A stretch of DNA of 64,000 bases from Fasciola hepatica (GCA_948099385.1 CANUEZ040000107.1:124001-188000); one strand, 5' to 3'. Shown: positions 48,233 to 61,944, numbered from the stretch's first letter. The notes: generated by a model from the sequence alone, not told the origin. Made by a program: numbers and translations.

Positions 48233-49825
48233 TCAAGTGCTGGGACAAACCTGAAAAATGATGCAGAATGACGTTCTTGGAAACCATGTATAGGCCATTG
48301 CATTCAATTATTCCAAGCTAGAAGTGGACTTGATCAGTCCGAAGCATGTTCGTTTGTTGCAGATTCCTTTCACACTGCAAAAGTGTTTCGTATTTTTGAT
48401 TGTGAATCAAGCAATACTGTGGAATGCAATGTTTAGGTCAGTGCATGCTTTTCCATCTTCCATGTAAATAACAGACAAACGACTTCATTTTCACTCCACC
48501 GGAATGTACGTGTGCTGAGTTACATATCAATATGTAATGAATGAAGTTGTTTCGTCCAATAAATTACTGATCATGGGAGTAACAGATCGGTGCAAACTGA
48601 TAAACATCCAGCACTATGAACAGATCGGTGAATTTTGGTTGTTTGATTTTCATTGGACGACTGAAAACGGATAATCGGGGATCAATCTACCTTGAAAAAC
48701 ACAGAACAGTGGTATCTCTGCTGTTCGTTTAAGTATTTCCTTAGGATTCATCAGGTTCAGAGAAGTACAGTAGCCCTGCCGAAAGGCAGGTTCAATAAGT
48801 CAATCATTAGGCAACCTGAGCTAGTACCGAGAAACGTGTTTCGTTCAGTCGGGGTAACGAGTTTGAAATGTTTACCGTCCAAACAGCGCATCCAATTGTG
48901 AATGAAGTTCCTACAATTCATTTTGCTCAAAAATATTTGTGACTATTCATTTTTAGCAACAGATGATCACGTTTAGATCATTCCACTGGCATATGTGCTG
49001 CTTGAGTAGCACGAAACCAGTCAACAAGCTGGTCGGACCATTCTTCTACCTGTTTTGGTCTGAAGCACTGTGGATGTTTTGAAGCTAAGGATATAGTCAG
49101 TTGACTTTCTGAAAACTGGAAGTGAGAAGTATGCTTTCCGGAGTCATGGTCGATAGTCTAACGAACAACGTATAGTACTCACAATTTGGAACCACGGGCG
49201 CGTACACAGCATGACACTTGGAGGTGTGCGCCGTGCCCTGACATAACGAATTCGACTAATGCAACTGTTTATTCATAGGTTTCCGATAATGGCCTGAGCG
49301 TTCACCTTGCTTGAAGAATCATTCACGCCTATAGCTTTGATGTCGTTAAAAAAATGGAAGTTATTCGTTTTGACCACAGCTAGGCTGTTGTCCTTCATAG
49401 CCCACACTGGTGCTGAATCCCGTTTTTACATATCTGTTAATACATTCAGTCTGAGGAATACGTGACAGTTAATGTGCAAATATTGACTAAGATTAAAGTC
49501 AAGTGTTCAAAATTGGATAGAAATTTGAAAGTATGAAGTCAGGTATTGCCACTGTGCTGTTTATTTTGCCAACTTACAGTATGGTCCTTTGAGTATTCAT
49601 CCCGGGATCATTATAGAAAGGGAACAGATAAAAACATTTTCGATCAGATTGCCCTGAAGGTGTATACATTTGATCACTAACAAATACGTAGAATAGCAGA
49701 AAGGAGTAATAAAAACTTTGCAATAGCACGTAAACACTACTGCTCTTTTCATTTTTCCCGAAACAATTACCACAAGGCAGAAGATTATGTATTGTTGATA
49801 TCAAACAAACCAATACGAGTCAGCC
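48233..49825. other. No recognisable gene
   Basis: Contains short frames (48692-48901 plus, 49574-49813 minus) without domains, and no repeat shared with the rest of the window was noticed. Confidence 0.4.
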
Positions 49826-49975
49826 CCGCGATTTGTCTGGTGGTTCGGCGATCGATTCACACTCGTTCAACCCTTGTTCGAGTCCCATGATGGCTTGGTG
49901 GGTGTGCACTGCTGATGACTCCAGAACAGGATAGAACAGTTGCGCAGTGCATTACTAATGAGACAAGTGTTGATA
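49826..49975 (+). mobile_element. tRNA-derived SINE-like element
   Basis: CTTGTTCGAGTCCCATGATG contains a good polymerase III B box (GTTCGAGTCC) about 45 bases after a degenerate A-box-like TGTCTGGTGGTT. The following GTGTGCACTGCTGATGACTC resembles the body of SINE-like repeats I associate with trematode sequences; that association is from memory and unverified. Confidence 0.45.
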
Positions 49976-50329
49976 CTGCCTGAAGAATCGCAATACATGG
50001 GGGTGTATTCCTCCACAAATTATTTCGATACCACTTATCATTTTAACAAATGTAGTGTACCACAATCACTAGTGTGTTCTGATCAACTTTCGGCCAAGCC
50101 AGTATAGATTATTCAACAAGATTATGCTAAAACACAGGTCACGTTTCATCAGTCCTGTGATAATCACAAAGTCCAAGGTCAGTAAGTGACATCCAAGTGC
50201 ATTGTCCTGGGAACTTCCACACAACGAATTATGTCGTTCCCAATGTACCTCTGTTTTCATCTCAGTCCGATAGTTCGCAACTGAATCGTAATACCTTTTC
50301 AATATCAATGCTATGGTGGAAACGCTCTT

Positions 50330-50440
50330 CAGCCATTCTCGAATCCCTGTCCAAGCACTGGCGTATGGAGAAAAACATTCACTTTGTTTGTTTACTGTCG
50401 TTTAGTGGGGCTTTTGACCGTATAACAAACTCCTCAGTTT
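50330..50440 (+). mobile_element. Possible LINE reverse-transcriptase scrap
   Basis: The plus-strand frame reads ESLSKHWRMEKNIHFVCLLS then FSGAFDRI, resembling the 'D..YLDFSKAFD.V' block that holds the first catalytic aspartate of non-LTR reverse transcriptases. The position corresponding to the first Asp of that block is not conserved (Leu-Ser). Nothing recognisable continues downstream. Confidence 0.4.
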
Positions 50441-50817
50441 CTTACTCATCCAAGCTTATCAAATAAAGGATATATGATTGAAAGCATAGGATTGTAGCGG
50501 AAGGAAAAAATCTGAAGAGAGTGAGGTCTTCCTAGTTCCAATTCGGATTGTTTCTTTATCGGAAACTGTTGATCTTCCTAGTCTGTGTTGCTCTGAGCAC
50601 ATGACGAATAATGGAGAAAATCGTTCAAAAGTGCATATCTACAATGCTATTGCAGGATTTCGGAAATTCCGACTGGATATGTTTTCCTTTGTAGGCGACA
50701 ATCCAAGTTTAACTGCTTCAGTGATACTCACACTCAACCAAACTTTGTATTTCAACATAATGAATCAATGTCAACTTGAGCTGAATTGTGTACACTGTGC
50801 TTCATTGAATGAATTTT
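50441..50817. other. No recognisable gene before the right duplicate
   Basis: One plus-strand frame (50601-50831, 76 codons) runs up to the visible start of the right duplicate. It has no domain. Because the left copy is cut by the window edge, it is unknown whether this stretch belongs to the duplicated unit. Confidence 0.4.
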
Positions 50818-51215
50818 CACAAGCTGTATAACATTCCTAATTTGGCATACAATTATTTGTGCACCGATTCGGATATGCCGATTACCTTTTGGCAATCATG
50901 TTGCCTTACAAATTCATCTGGATAGTACTAGCAGAATTCCCCGGGGGTGAGAGCTGCCCAGCAGCCACATGAGTTCTTCCATTATTTCCATGCTCTAATA
51001 CTGCGACAGAATTCGGTTGTTGGTTTCAGCGGATGGTTTATTTTTACCGTTAGAGAAGTTAACAAATTTGTTTAAAAATCATGCGAAATCAGAACGACAG
51101 ACATTTATTCATTTTCTGTTCATGTGTACATTAGATGGTTTCCAATAGAACACAGGTCCTTTCTATCATTCATTCTTCCTGGCCAGTGAGTTATTGTCCG
51201 ATTGTTCTTCTTTAG

Positions 51216-51352
51216 GTCTTCCAACATTCTGGGAACATAGGAACCTTGCGCGTGCATGTAACATCCAAAATGTTGTGAATAGATTCATGGTAAAATTTGG
51301 AACATTAGTAGTGGACACGGAAGATTTACCTTCAGATGTATTTGATCCAAAG
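51216..51352 (+). CDS. Candidate internal exon of an unknown protein (right copy)
   Basis: A 137-base stretch bounded by a good acceptor (TTGTTCTTCTTTAG just upstream) and a good donor (AAAG followed by GTAAGA). Two bases complete an upstream codon and 45 open codons follow, so the exon is entered in phase and leaves on a codon boundary. The translation starts LPTFWEHRNLARACNIQNVV and ends DTEDLPSDVFDPK; it has a balanced, soluble-protein composition. No domain is recognised, and I found no convincing neighbouring exon of the same gene. The two copies differ at two codons here, both changing the amino acid. It may be a real exon of a gene with long introns, an exon fossil, or a chance open frame with splice-like borders. 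Confidence 0.35.
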
Positions 51353-54300
51353 GTAAGACTGTCATACGTTGTGGTTGCATGAGAGGATGTTATGAATGCA
51401 TCAGTGGTCGTTAAAATTTCGATCATTTAGCACCTTCATATGCATCTATGATATTTTCCCTGCTGGTTGAAGAACACAAAGCTTGTGGAATGCTCAACTC
51501 AGTTATCCGTTTAGTTTGAATTACTTCTTCAAATTATCCCCAAGAGTTCATTTATTCACAGGCTTCCAGAAGATGGTTTTGACTCGGATATTTGAGATAC
51601 GGTACAAGTTATTCATTTTGTGTTTATCACGCAACTAGACATAAAGTCCTTGTTCATCATTCCTATTTTGCTGTCCTCGAATATCGTTCAGTGAACGTGT
51701 TTGTTCATGAAAGATGAACTAAACGATAATATAGTTTTGAAGCTGAACTTACCACCTAAAACCATTGAAACCTTGTGCAGTCTTTTATTCCTTGGCAAGA
51801 ATCATCCGCATTGAAAATCCAACGAGCCTGCATTAAGGCTGGAATCCATGGCGAACAATTGGTGTTGTATGACGTATTACTTGGAAGTTAAGCAACTCAC
51901 CGTCCGACAACTGAAGTTGACTATTGTATTTGTGTTGAAATAAGCAATTCGATTAGAAGTATCGCCTATATCAATGACTAGTTATTTGCGTCGCATTTGG
52001 TCCAATTCACCAGAAAGCTGAATCTTCTTGGGACAAAGCAGATATAATCCAGACACAGAGAAACCTAATGCTTAGATATCAGGAAGTAGTTAACACCGTT
52101 TAAAAGGCACTAGTTTCAAAGAGCCAGTGGTACAAAGTGCAAAGGTCAGAAGCGACACTGATGGCTACACACAAATTCAACACATTTTAGGAATGCCACC
52201 GACTTCAGTTAGAATCATTTCTGTGTTGTCACACGACTGGTCGACTTCTGTACATACACCACCATCTGCTTTTTTGCCATCGAGGTTGTTCGACTACAAA
52301 CGTTGTTTTATGAAGCACGTTGACTGGCATCGACACATTGTACTCATTTTTGCAAAGATTATGGAGCAACGTGAAGTTGTTTTCCGTCTGAACTGTAACT
52401 GAAATGTTCACGAGAATATGTTGTTCCAAATTATTCTTCAATTTGTAGGCACAGTATTACAGTTGGTTCGGTGAACACGAAAACAGGCACAATCAGGAGA
52501 GACACGCACACGGAAGCATTGAGCCGAACGGAACATCGAATGTTTCATTGTCAATATCATAGGTGCCAATAATAATACCAAAATCATAGGTCCATTGAAT
52601 AATTTTACGGCATACGACTCTGAGTGACAAATATTACTCAAAGGTTCACATTGGTCTTTCATCAGTTCTTCTACGAAGTTATTTGATTTTTGCTTTATTT
52701 CGGTTGAGCAATAAAGATAATCTGTTCTGCTATGGAGAAGGGTTCTTCTTAAGGAATAGAATGTAAAATAATTTGTGAAACTATACTAGACGATAGCGAG
52801 GAAGAGAATTCACAATAGCAATATTGATTCAGGTGACTGGATTTGAGAATTATCAGGTTTTACTGGTCTTCCTGATATGTGTCTACTCAGTGTGTCGATG
52901 TGTCCTACGGTCGTGTGTAGCCTCAACAGAAGACGGTTTGGAATCATTCGTGTTTTATTTTGTTTGATAGAAAACAAAGATGTTCCATCCAAAGAAACAA
53001 ACTCGAAGTGCATCCGTTTTTCCAGGAGAAGTTCCACAGTCATCTTCGAGAGATTCTCTGGAAAACGCTCACTCGATTGTGGACAAACATGAACACTGAT
53101 GAACTTAAGAACTCGGAAATAAAAGGTGCCCCTCCATCGATCAGTTATTTGTCACACTCATAAGCAGTGTGGCAATAATTCGTCCAATACTGAGTTGTAT
53201 GTCTAGTGTTTCAACATTCAGATATTTTTTGTCATCTGAATTGAGCAACATTCCTCCTGATTCCCACAGTAAAATATTGACAATGTAAAATTGTTCACTC
53301 ATTTGGATATTTTGTCCAAACCTTGGACCACAAATGACTTAGCATGTTTTCATGACATTTGCTGATGTACTCATCAGCAATATCTCAAAGCCTGAATGAA
53401 ATCATCAGTATTTCAGCAGTTTCCTTAAAAATGCGCACAGCGAAATATTTTTCACAAAAACTTGATTTTCGATATTTGTCGAGTGCATGTTTGCAAGAGT
53501 TACTGACTATTCATTTCAAGATTCTTTCGAGGATAATAAGAGCTTTTATCTAATATACTGGTGCGAATGTCACTTCTGGTTATTTTATGAGCGGTTTCAC
53601 AGGGTTCGGAACTAATTCAATTTATAGAGTGCTTGTTTCAAGTTGTGCGGGTTCCACGATTTTGCAGGTGAACAGCCGTCTGTTCCAGAGATAGAAGTTA
53701 TGCCTGTTTCAGTATCATCTAGAGTACAAAATAATCTACCTTATTTCATGCTAGGTCTGGACATTACTCAGTGACAATTATAGAGTTATACAGATGGATT
53801 GCACGCCATGTTTGTTGACATCACTTTCAGCCTCGTATCGGTCACGTAGTTCTTCGTCTCTTACCATCACAATTGTCAACTGCTCTGTTCATTCCCGAAA
53901 CAACTATTCGAAAATGATGGACAAACGTTTTATGGAATATCTTTAGTGTGTCACTCGTAAAATTTGATTTGTTGGATTGTGAAAAATTAACTGTGTGGTC
54001 TATCCAGTCGCTCGTTATCCTATTCACATTGTTTTAAGAGACTATGAAGCTTGTGTATGTCTTCAATTCCAAAAATGGAGGGTCACCATGTCTCCATTTT
54101 GTTTGACATGAGGTAATTCAACAAATCCCTGTCTTACCAAATCTTTGTGTAGTATTTTGAGCTGAATACAAATTAATTACTGCTCGTGATTGAAAACCTA
54201 ATGCGTCGCATTTCTTTCTTCAAACGGCTCAACTACTCATCATGAAGCTGGACGGAAGGATGATTGCCTCAAATGCTGTTTTGTTGGAAATGAGAGTTCT

Positions 54301-57300
54301 GTGGATTTCTGCCCCAGGGTATCAACTTTTGTGTGATAAAATGGATTCCAATATTCTAATTCGGAACAAAGTGGAACAGTTGTAAGCACAAGATGGTGGA
54401 AATATTATGGCCACTTCACGAATCCTATTTCTGACAAGTTCTGGGCTCATGGAGAGCTTTAATCATAAGATGAGTTTAATCTTAAACATTATAGCTATGA
54501 AGCCTCAGTCAATCTCAACATGAAGATATTTTGTTTCCGACGTGACCAAAAGTTTACGTCGACTCGGATAATTTATGAGTTCATGTGATGCATAGCATTA
54601 CATTGCTCAGCTGCTAATTTCTTCCCTATGAGAGAGAGATTGAAACTACACGGAAACTGGCAATGTGTGAGCACTAAAATTTTTCCGCATTGCTCAAATG
54701 TGATGGACAATCCTAATAAGCAGCGTTTTGTGGTTACAGTAGTAGTCATAAGCTCGGTGCTCATTGTAAACAGGTCACGATCTCTGATGTGTGTATGCTG
54801 TCAATAGACTGACTGAATCCTAAGGTTCAGTTCTTTCCCGTGATTGTCAGTGAAAGATGAGCCCAGGAAGGTCACGAAGTGGCAACGGCAAATGGATGTT
54901 TGGGTCATCGCACTTGTCTGTGTATTTGTGCTTGTATGGAAACGCTATCCCGACAGTTCAGCCAATGCACGCGAAAATGAAACAAGGGAAATGAGCAAGA
55001 TATCACAAATGGCAAACTGTGTGAAGAAATACGCACAAATACAAGTAAGAAGAAATGTGTCTCAATGAATGAGAGAGTCAAGGAGAACTCAGTTAGTTAT
55101 CAAGTTCTGTAAGTAACTCAGCATTCACTTTCTTTCTATTAGTTGAGACCCGAACCAGATAGGATATGGTTTCGTTTCGTATAGATTTGTTTTAGACGAA
55201 ATGTGCCGGAATGCAAAATCGGCGGATGAACGGGCAAGACAGAAGGATGAGTGAATGTGTAACGGATGAATGTGGTTCTGGAGTATCTTGTGGGCTAGGA
55301 TCAGACAATGTCCAATATGCTGATCAGCGAGGTCGATCGAAAGAGTATCCACGAGGATAGATGAAACGCTACTTGCAGCTTCCGAACCATGGTGGAAAGC
55401 CTTCATATTGCGCTTAAGAAAGCAGGGAGAATTTAGAGGAATACTGAAGCAGGATGAAATAAACATTGGAGGATGACCTTGAAAATAACTGACTGCGCTT
55501 TCTGAAACTGCATTTTGGCATTAGAAAAGATAGACATCGAAGATTTCCCATGCACTCTCAAAGGAGAGTGGCTTTGCACGGCAGATTATCACAGCAATAA
55601 ACCAGCTGCTTGATTCTTCCTTTGAGTTATCTCCTATGGCCTGGAATATGGCAAGTGAACAAACTTCAGCAAGGACTCCATATTGAAGGGAGCTTCAAAT
55701 ACTCATAGTGTTCGTCACTCAGATTGATAGTTTATTTCAGCTTGTTAGAATACAGGTTGGATATCAGTAGATTGGTTAGCAGAAACGGCAACGGACTCAC
55801 ATATCAGTTGCAGAAGGTTAATACATAAATCAACTAATACGTGTGCCAATAAACGGGCAGACATGGGTCTGAAAATCGGGAAGATATCTTGGGCGTTCCT
55901 TGTGTCTATTCCAGTACGTGATGGAATTGACTTATACACATAGGTGTAGGGCCTTTCGGAATGTATTGCTCCATGATAGTAGGCAAATACAAAGTGATAT
56001 TCAATTAGCAGTTAGTCCCAAACGAGGGATTAGTGAGCGGTGTCTCAGTTAAAGCAGTAGTACAGTTTTAAGATTCGCGTTTACTCTAACCCTGTCCTTG
56101 ACCGATAGGTCTTAGTAATTTATGCAGTGACAATTTACTCGATTACCGTGGTATGTGTCGTAAATACTGACTACGTGCAGCTTTCCATGCAAACCAAATG
56201 AGACAAAGAAAATGATCTCCAGATTCGTACAACATTCAATGATCGAGTAGCAAATGTGTGCATTTCTTCGAAAGTAATCATATCAGTATTTTTTAATAAC
56301 TTTGCTCATTGTGTTTGTCAGTTCACTCTCATCAGTTGTAAACCTCTGTTTCCTACTTTTCTTCTCGTTATATACTCAGCGTCGTACGATGCGGAGTGCA
56401 GTAAAACCAGTCAACAAAGATTCCCTCTATCGGAAATACCTGCATTTATGGTCAGTTTTTTGGTTTTCATCACATATCTTTATGATTTTCCGAAGCACCC
56501 ATGTAGAAGGGACGTCCTGTACTGAATGACATTTTGATGTTCTGTGTGAGTGTGTCTTATTGAAGATTTTACTACTGCTTACTAAGTAAAAATTTGTGAA
56601 CGAAGCGAACATGTGAAACTCAAAAATGTGCACTGGGGTTGGAATCCTTTTAGGAAGGCTGTGAGTTTGCACATCAAATAGTTATCACTGTAGACTTTGG
56701 ATGGTAAATACCCAGCTCGAATTCTCGTCACTGTCGTTCGGTTCCTCGTTTGTCAGTTTCGAACTGGCCGGGGCCCCTTTTCAGAATTTTCGTACTCTTT
56801 TGTGTACTGAGTGAAGAAGGAAGCGGAAAGAGTATTACTAATAATACTGTATTTCCTGGAAAGCAAGATAACATAGTTTTCCATTGCTTTCTTCATTTTC
56901 AACCATGATCTGATCATTCTCAGTGCACAGCCAGTCTCTTCACAAACAGTTATTCGATCGAGAGAGCGAGAATGATGTATTGAATACTAGGTTCAGGAAA
57001 CAAACGAAACACGGTCAACAAAATTCCTACTTGCTAACTGACTCCTATAAACCATTCATTCCATTGGATTTCCGTTGCATGCATGGATAGTAGCATTTTG
57101 TTGCCGTAATTGCCCACAGAAAGCTCTTTGTGGAAAAGGTTCTCCATTTTTATCTCCCTTGTCACATTTTTCCGTAATAATTGAGAACGGAATTTTGTAA
57201 TTCGCAAGCAGTTTGCAAGTAGGTCAAATCAATTCAGTAGCAGCTTCATGCTCCTGATTGCGTGGATTCGCAGCATGGTCAGTATGGTCTTGTATCAGAT

Positions 57301-57304
57301 TGGC

Positions 57305-57735
57305 AGGATGAAATTTCCTCAGAAGCACTCGACCGGTTTTACGGTAGTTGCTGCCCATCAGGTACGTGTACCTAAAACTTTTCTACCTAACCATCCCTAT
57401 ACTTGAGCACTCCATAACTGGTTTACAGATGTCATCTCAAGCAAATCGTGTAGATAGGGTACAAGAGTACTGGGTACGCATATCTGGCGTGCTGCAAAAA
57501 ACGTGAAACCGGTCGTGCGCTTTCTGGGAATTCCTGTCCCGTCACTCAGATGCAACACCATAGCACACATTTCGAAAATCCATACTTGGGACTATATGCT
57601 CTTGTTCTGCGCTTGTTATCCGTGTTGACCAATGAAACGACTTCAGAAGAATCATCGTGTTATTCAGAGAGTGGACTCTTCGGTAATGCACGCTCCGTAT
57701 GATTCAAACGAGATAACAGCTGGTATTCTATGACA
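57305..57735 (+). repeat. Dispersed repeat D, copy inside right duplicate
   Basis: The duplicate of 6463-6890, with substitutions clustered in its last 100 bases (around 57550-57735), where it differs from the left copy more than the flanks do. Confidence 0.7.
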
Positions 57736-60439
57736 TGTCAACAGAAGACAGAATGGTTTGGGTTTGAAAACATGGAAAATTCGGTTGAGGTAGCCACGGA
57801 CCTTAACATTATCAAGTTATCGGGTGACCAATTGCTCCCATTCATTGTTCTGAATGGTCTTCTTAATACAGTGTACTGTTTGGTCTCATTATAAACTGTT
57901 GGACATACTTACAAGATACAGTAATCAGGGCTTCTCAGTGGCGAACGTTTTTGAACAGTAAACAACGATGATCCTTTCATAAAAAACCAAGTTCAGTTTT
58001 TCATCAAGTCTGGTAGGAAAACGTGCAGAACTGATCAAGCCGAGCTTGATTAGGCAAGTAACACCCTGCTTGTTGAAATCACCCGCAACTATGCAAGGGG
58101 TCTCAATATTCGAGCAACTTTAACAAAATGTGAATCTCGGTAGCTGGATCACACTGAGCATATTCCTCAATGTTCATCAAATATTCGGGTTCATAAACAT
58201 TTGCTCCGTTCTTGAGTTTTATGACATTTTCTTATAGAACATACAAAACTGAATATGATCATTATTTTGTTCACATTTGAAATTGGAACCGTCTTATTCC
58301 ATTTACTTTTAGAAATCTCTTTTTGGTAATGGGAACTAGGATTATAGATCGGAGTTGGTAGTGATTACGGTTTATTCACTGCTAAGGTCACGTGTGATAG
58401 ACCTCGATCATTTTGCCTTTCGTTGCATTTCGTGGATAACACGAGTGGCTTTCCAATTTTCACTTTCTTATCTTTTGTGTGAAAGAAAATCGTTAATCAT
58501 CCACAACACAATCACATTCCCGTGTTCGACGGGACTGCATGAGCGTGAGTTATGCCCTGGCAGGAAAACAGGCTACTGGAGATCACCAAAGGGATAGATA
58601 AAAACTGGTTTCCAGTTTCATTTCATTCGGGTTTCGCAGCAATCAATCTGTTTCTTTCTTCGTGGAACTTGTGGAGCCAAATCCTGTTTGGGCATCAAAA
58701 CTAACTCAAGGCAGAAATAAAGCAGATAATCGTGGACCCGTTCTGTCTCTTCTTCGAACTACCATTCAGAATCGCAAAGTCAAATGCTGACAATTACATT
58801 TCTAACTTCAAGAAATATTACACACTACATAGGCGTCAGCTAATATATTTCCCCCATGATATTCTGGAATAAGTAGCTTGAGTACCTAATTCATTGGCAA
58901 ATATTGCCTATTAGGTCTCAAAATCGAGTAAAATATGCCTTCGAATGTATTTCGATTACATTTGGAGTTGCCGATTCCATGGTCAAAAACAACACTAGAG
59001 TAAACTTTGATAACCAGAAATGTTGAAGTGGATCTCCTCGTTAGAGAATCACATGGGGTTTCCACACTCCATATGAGGGGGAAGGCATAAAGTCAGTGAG
59101 GAGATAAAGACAGTTCCTATGAGTGGTATCTAGGTTAATTGCTCGATAAGCGTCGGTTTGTCCAAGTGCAGGAACCTCATGTAAGCCACATCGGACGAAT
59201 TTATTGCATGGTTTCAATGAACAATGAGCTTGGCAGTTCTGTGTCCAAATATGCAGTGAGAGCCCAACAGACATATATCTCCATGCATAAGAGGGACACA
59301 TCAGGTATGCATATCGATGAATATCAAGTGCACAAACTGATTCTGTCTCCCGTGAAAATAGAACCGATAATTTAGAAATTATTGAAGTGGTACTTCGTTT
59401 GCTTACCATATGACTCAGTACAAGAATTTGGAAGTAGGCCAAGATGAGTTGAAAAAAGTTGGAAAAGGAAGCGGAAAGCCAATTTTATGCAGTTAGTCGC
59501 AGTTTATCAATTTTCAAATTAGCTGTAGATAGAATTATGGACAACTGCCCCAGCGATCAATAAATGCGGGATATTCGGGCAGTCTGTCCACGACCACTGA
59601 GGTGGTTCAATGTCGTGTCCCTTGAGGCATCTTCGATCTCCTTTATCTCAATCATTCACCCGGCTCTCATCTATGGTTTCACGAAGCTAAAGCATGCATC
59701 AGCGGTCACACCCCAGCAAACCGCTCAACAGGCGGGCTAAACTAGGTTTGGAGTGACCGAGGTCTAAAATCCTTGACGAGACCGTTCTTGGCATGCGGAG
59801 ACACACTTCTGAATGTGAGGACATGATCCAATCATCCAACGGCTACAAAGGAAATATGTCCAAACCACCCGAGTCGATATTCCAGAAGAGACGAATGAAC
59901 CGCAACACAGACCACCGGTTTATCTGGAACAAAGCTGCTGTCTTGCAGTGTAAACTTGGTTGTGCAAAGTTTAGAAATGCATCCTCGAACATTAAGGCCG
60001 GATGAGGTACCGTCAGCTTATCTCCAACTCCGGACTGGGCGACCGAGTAGTAAAAGAGTCTCGAGCGGTGCTAGGCACACCATCTCGTACTATAGTCCCG
60101 AGAATCTTCAGGAATAATTTTCACGACATTCATGGGGTCGATTTATCCTCTAACAGGAAATGGAACAGGAAGAGAAGGGATACTAAAACTTGATTTGAGG
60201 GAAGAGGAACATTTTATTGCGCATCGCCAATCAACATCTCATTAAGTACTTTATAACAATTAACTGAAGCGCAAAACAGATCACGGTCAATAGAACATTT
60301 TAACGGGAATGTCAAACCGATTTCTACAATTCAGGATAACATAACAATTCCATCCAAATCAGTACCGGTATTGTCGAAGTCCGAGCTTTGAGTTATTTGT
60401 TTTCCCATGGCTACATCACTATGAATTTTTGAATAACCT

Positions 60440-60530
60440 CGAATGGGCAAAGTTGTCTATACCCTTGTGATTCGATCCGCACCGGCCAACACCTGGTGAT
60501 TCGTAGAGAAACTTAGCTACAAGAGGTCAA
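60440..60530 (-). mobile_element. tRNA-derived SINE-like fragment (right duplicate)
   Basis: The duplicate of 9600-9690. The A-box-like element (60512-60519) is unchanged. The B-box-like element (60468-60478) has lost its last C on the minus strand, because plus-strand GGATTC became TGATTC. Confidence 0.35.
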
Positions 60531-61382
60531 ATTACACGTTGGTACCCTGTGGTGGATGCCATCTACTATGTAATTTGGGTGGTTTAACCTTATGATCCAT
60601 ATGCAAAATTTTCAAAGCTCTCTGGCTTTGTCTATTGGCTCAGCTTGTGGAGCAACACTGAAGTGTGTGGCGTTAATGCATAAGTTTGAATTTCGGTGAG
60701 GTCAACGATGTTCAAAACTTGGATGATTCCGAAATTACGCATGTGGAACTGGAGTTAGGAAATGATTTGATGAACAGAAGACGAACACATTTGTATGACA
60801 CACTGAATACTTTGTGCACACCGATAATAAACAACATCCACGGATCGATGAGTATCAAGGAGGAGAAGAATGTTTTAAAAAATTCCCCCATACAATTGTA
60901 ATGAATGGTGAGAAAACGTTTATGTGCAATAACTGAATGACAAGCCGAACAAAGGCAGCCACAATCCTAGATCAAGCAGGAATTTGAATCGCAAAGCAAA
61001 CCGTTTTCATCTATCAACCGAAACTTCAGGATCATCGTTGAGATTGGCAGGACGCATAAAATGAGTAAGCGTGGTAAAGGAATTCCCAGAGAAATAAACT
61101 TGAGGAACCCTATGTGATAGCACGCATCAGGGCAGGTAAATATGAGCTTCATTCTATCACAGTCAACATTGTCAGGTGAGTGTTATTACCGACGAATATT
61201 ATTTCTACTGGAAGCATAACCTGACTTAATATGTGGTAGTAGGGTAGTCTTTCTAGAAGAACTTACTAAATGGCAGACTGGAAAAATACATACATCCAGT
61301 TTTGATGAGCTTTTCATTGTTCACGTCGGCGCAGATATAGTACATCAGCAACTTGAGTTCTCGTGATATCTCGCAATGCATT

Positions 61383-61944
61383 TCAGCCGGCATTATGCAT
61401 TTCACAACCGAAATTTATTGGAATGAGTTTCTTTTTGAATCTATCATCATGAATACTATTCGTGGGATCCTCCAAGTTCCATTGTAGAGTACGGAAAGTA
61501 AATCGGAGTGAAAATAAATCACAATGAAATTTGGATTCATTCGCAATTGCAACAAGTGCCCACCGTGATTGGACGTGCATTGTCGGCTTATGGTCAGCCG
61601 AAACGATTAGGCAATTTATATGAGTCCACCATTCTCCGTAGTGGTGGATAACAATTTTCAGAGGGATTTTCCCCTCGAAGGTATTAATTGATCTTCGATC
61701 GCATCCAGTTATCAGAACCAATTATATAAAATTACCGAAGTCTATTATGTTGGATTTGCCTACCGCATCTTGTAGTAGCACCATTTTTACATGATCCATG
61801 AGATAAAATGCTTGTTCTTTTGCAGAGATATTTTGGAAGAAATTCTTCCACAAAAAAATCTGCAAAATGCGGTTTCGTGGTATCATCTTTCTCACAGATA
61901 TAAGCATGTCGAACATTTCTCGTTGTGAATGAGCATTTCTCCAT
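61383..61944 (-). pseudogene. Old minus-strand pseudogene, right copy
   Basis: The same frame as 10543-11103. The downstream 112 codons (61721-61383) are fully open here, whereas the left copy has two stops. The upstream part, however, carries a one-base insertion in an A-run near 61855, which shifts the frame before the shared TAA. The two copies therefore complement each other's lesions, and neither is intact. The frame ends after a stretch reading PINFGCEMHNAG. Function unknown. Confidence 0.3.
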
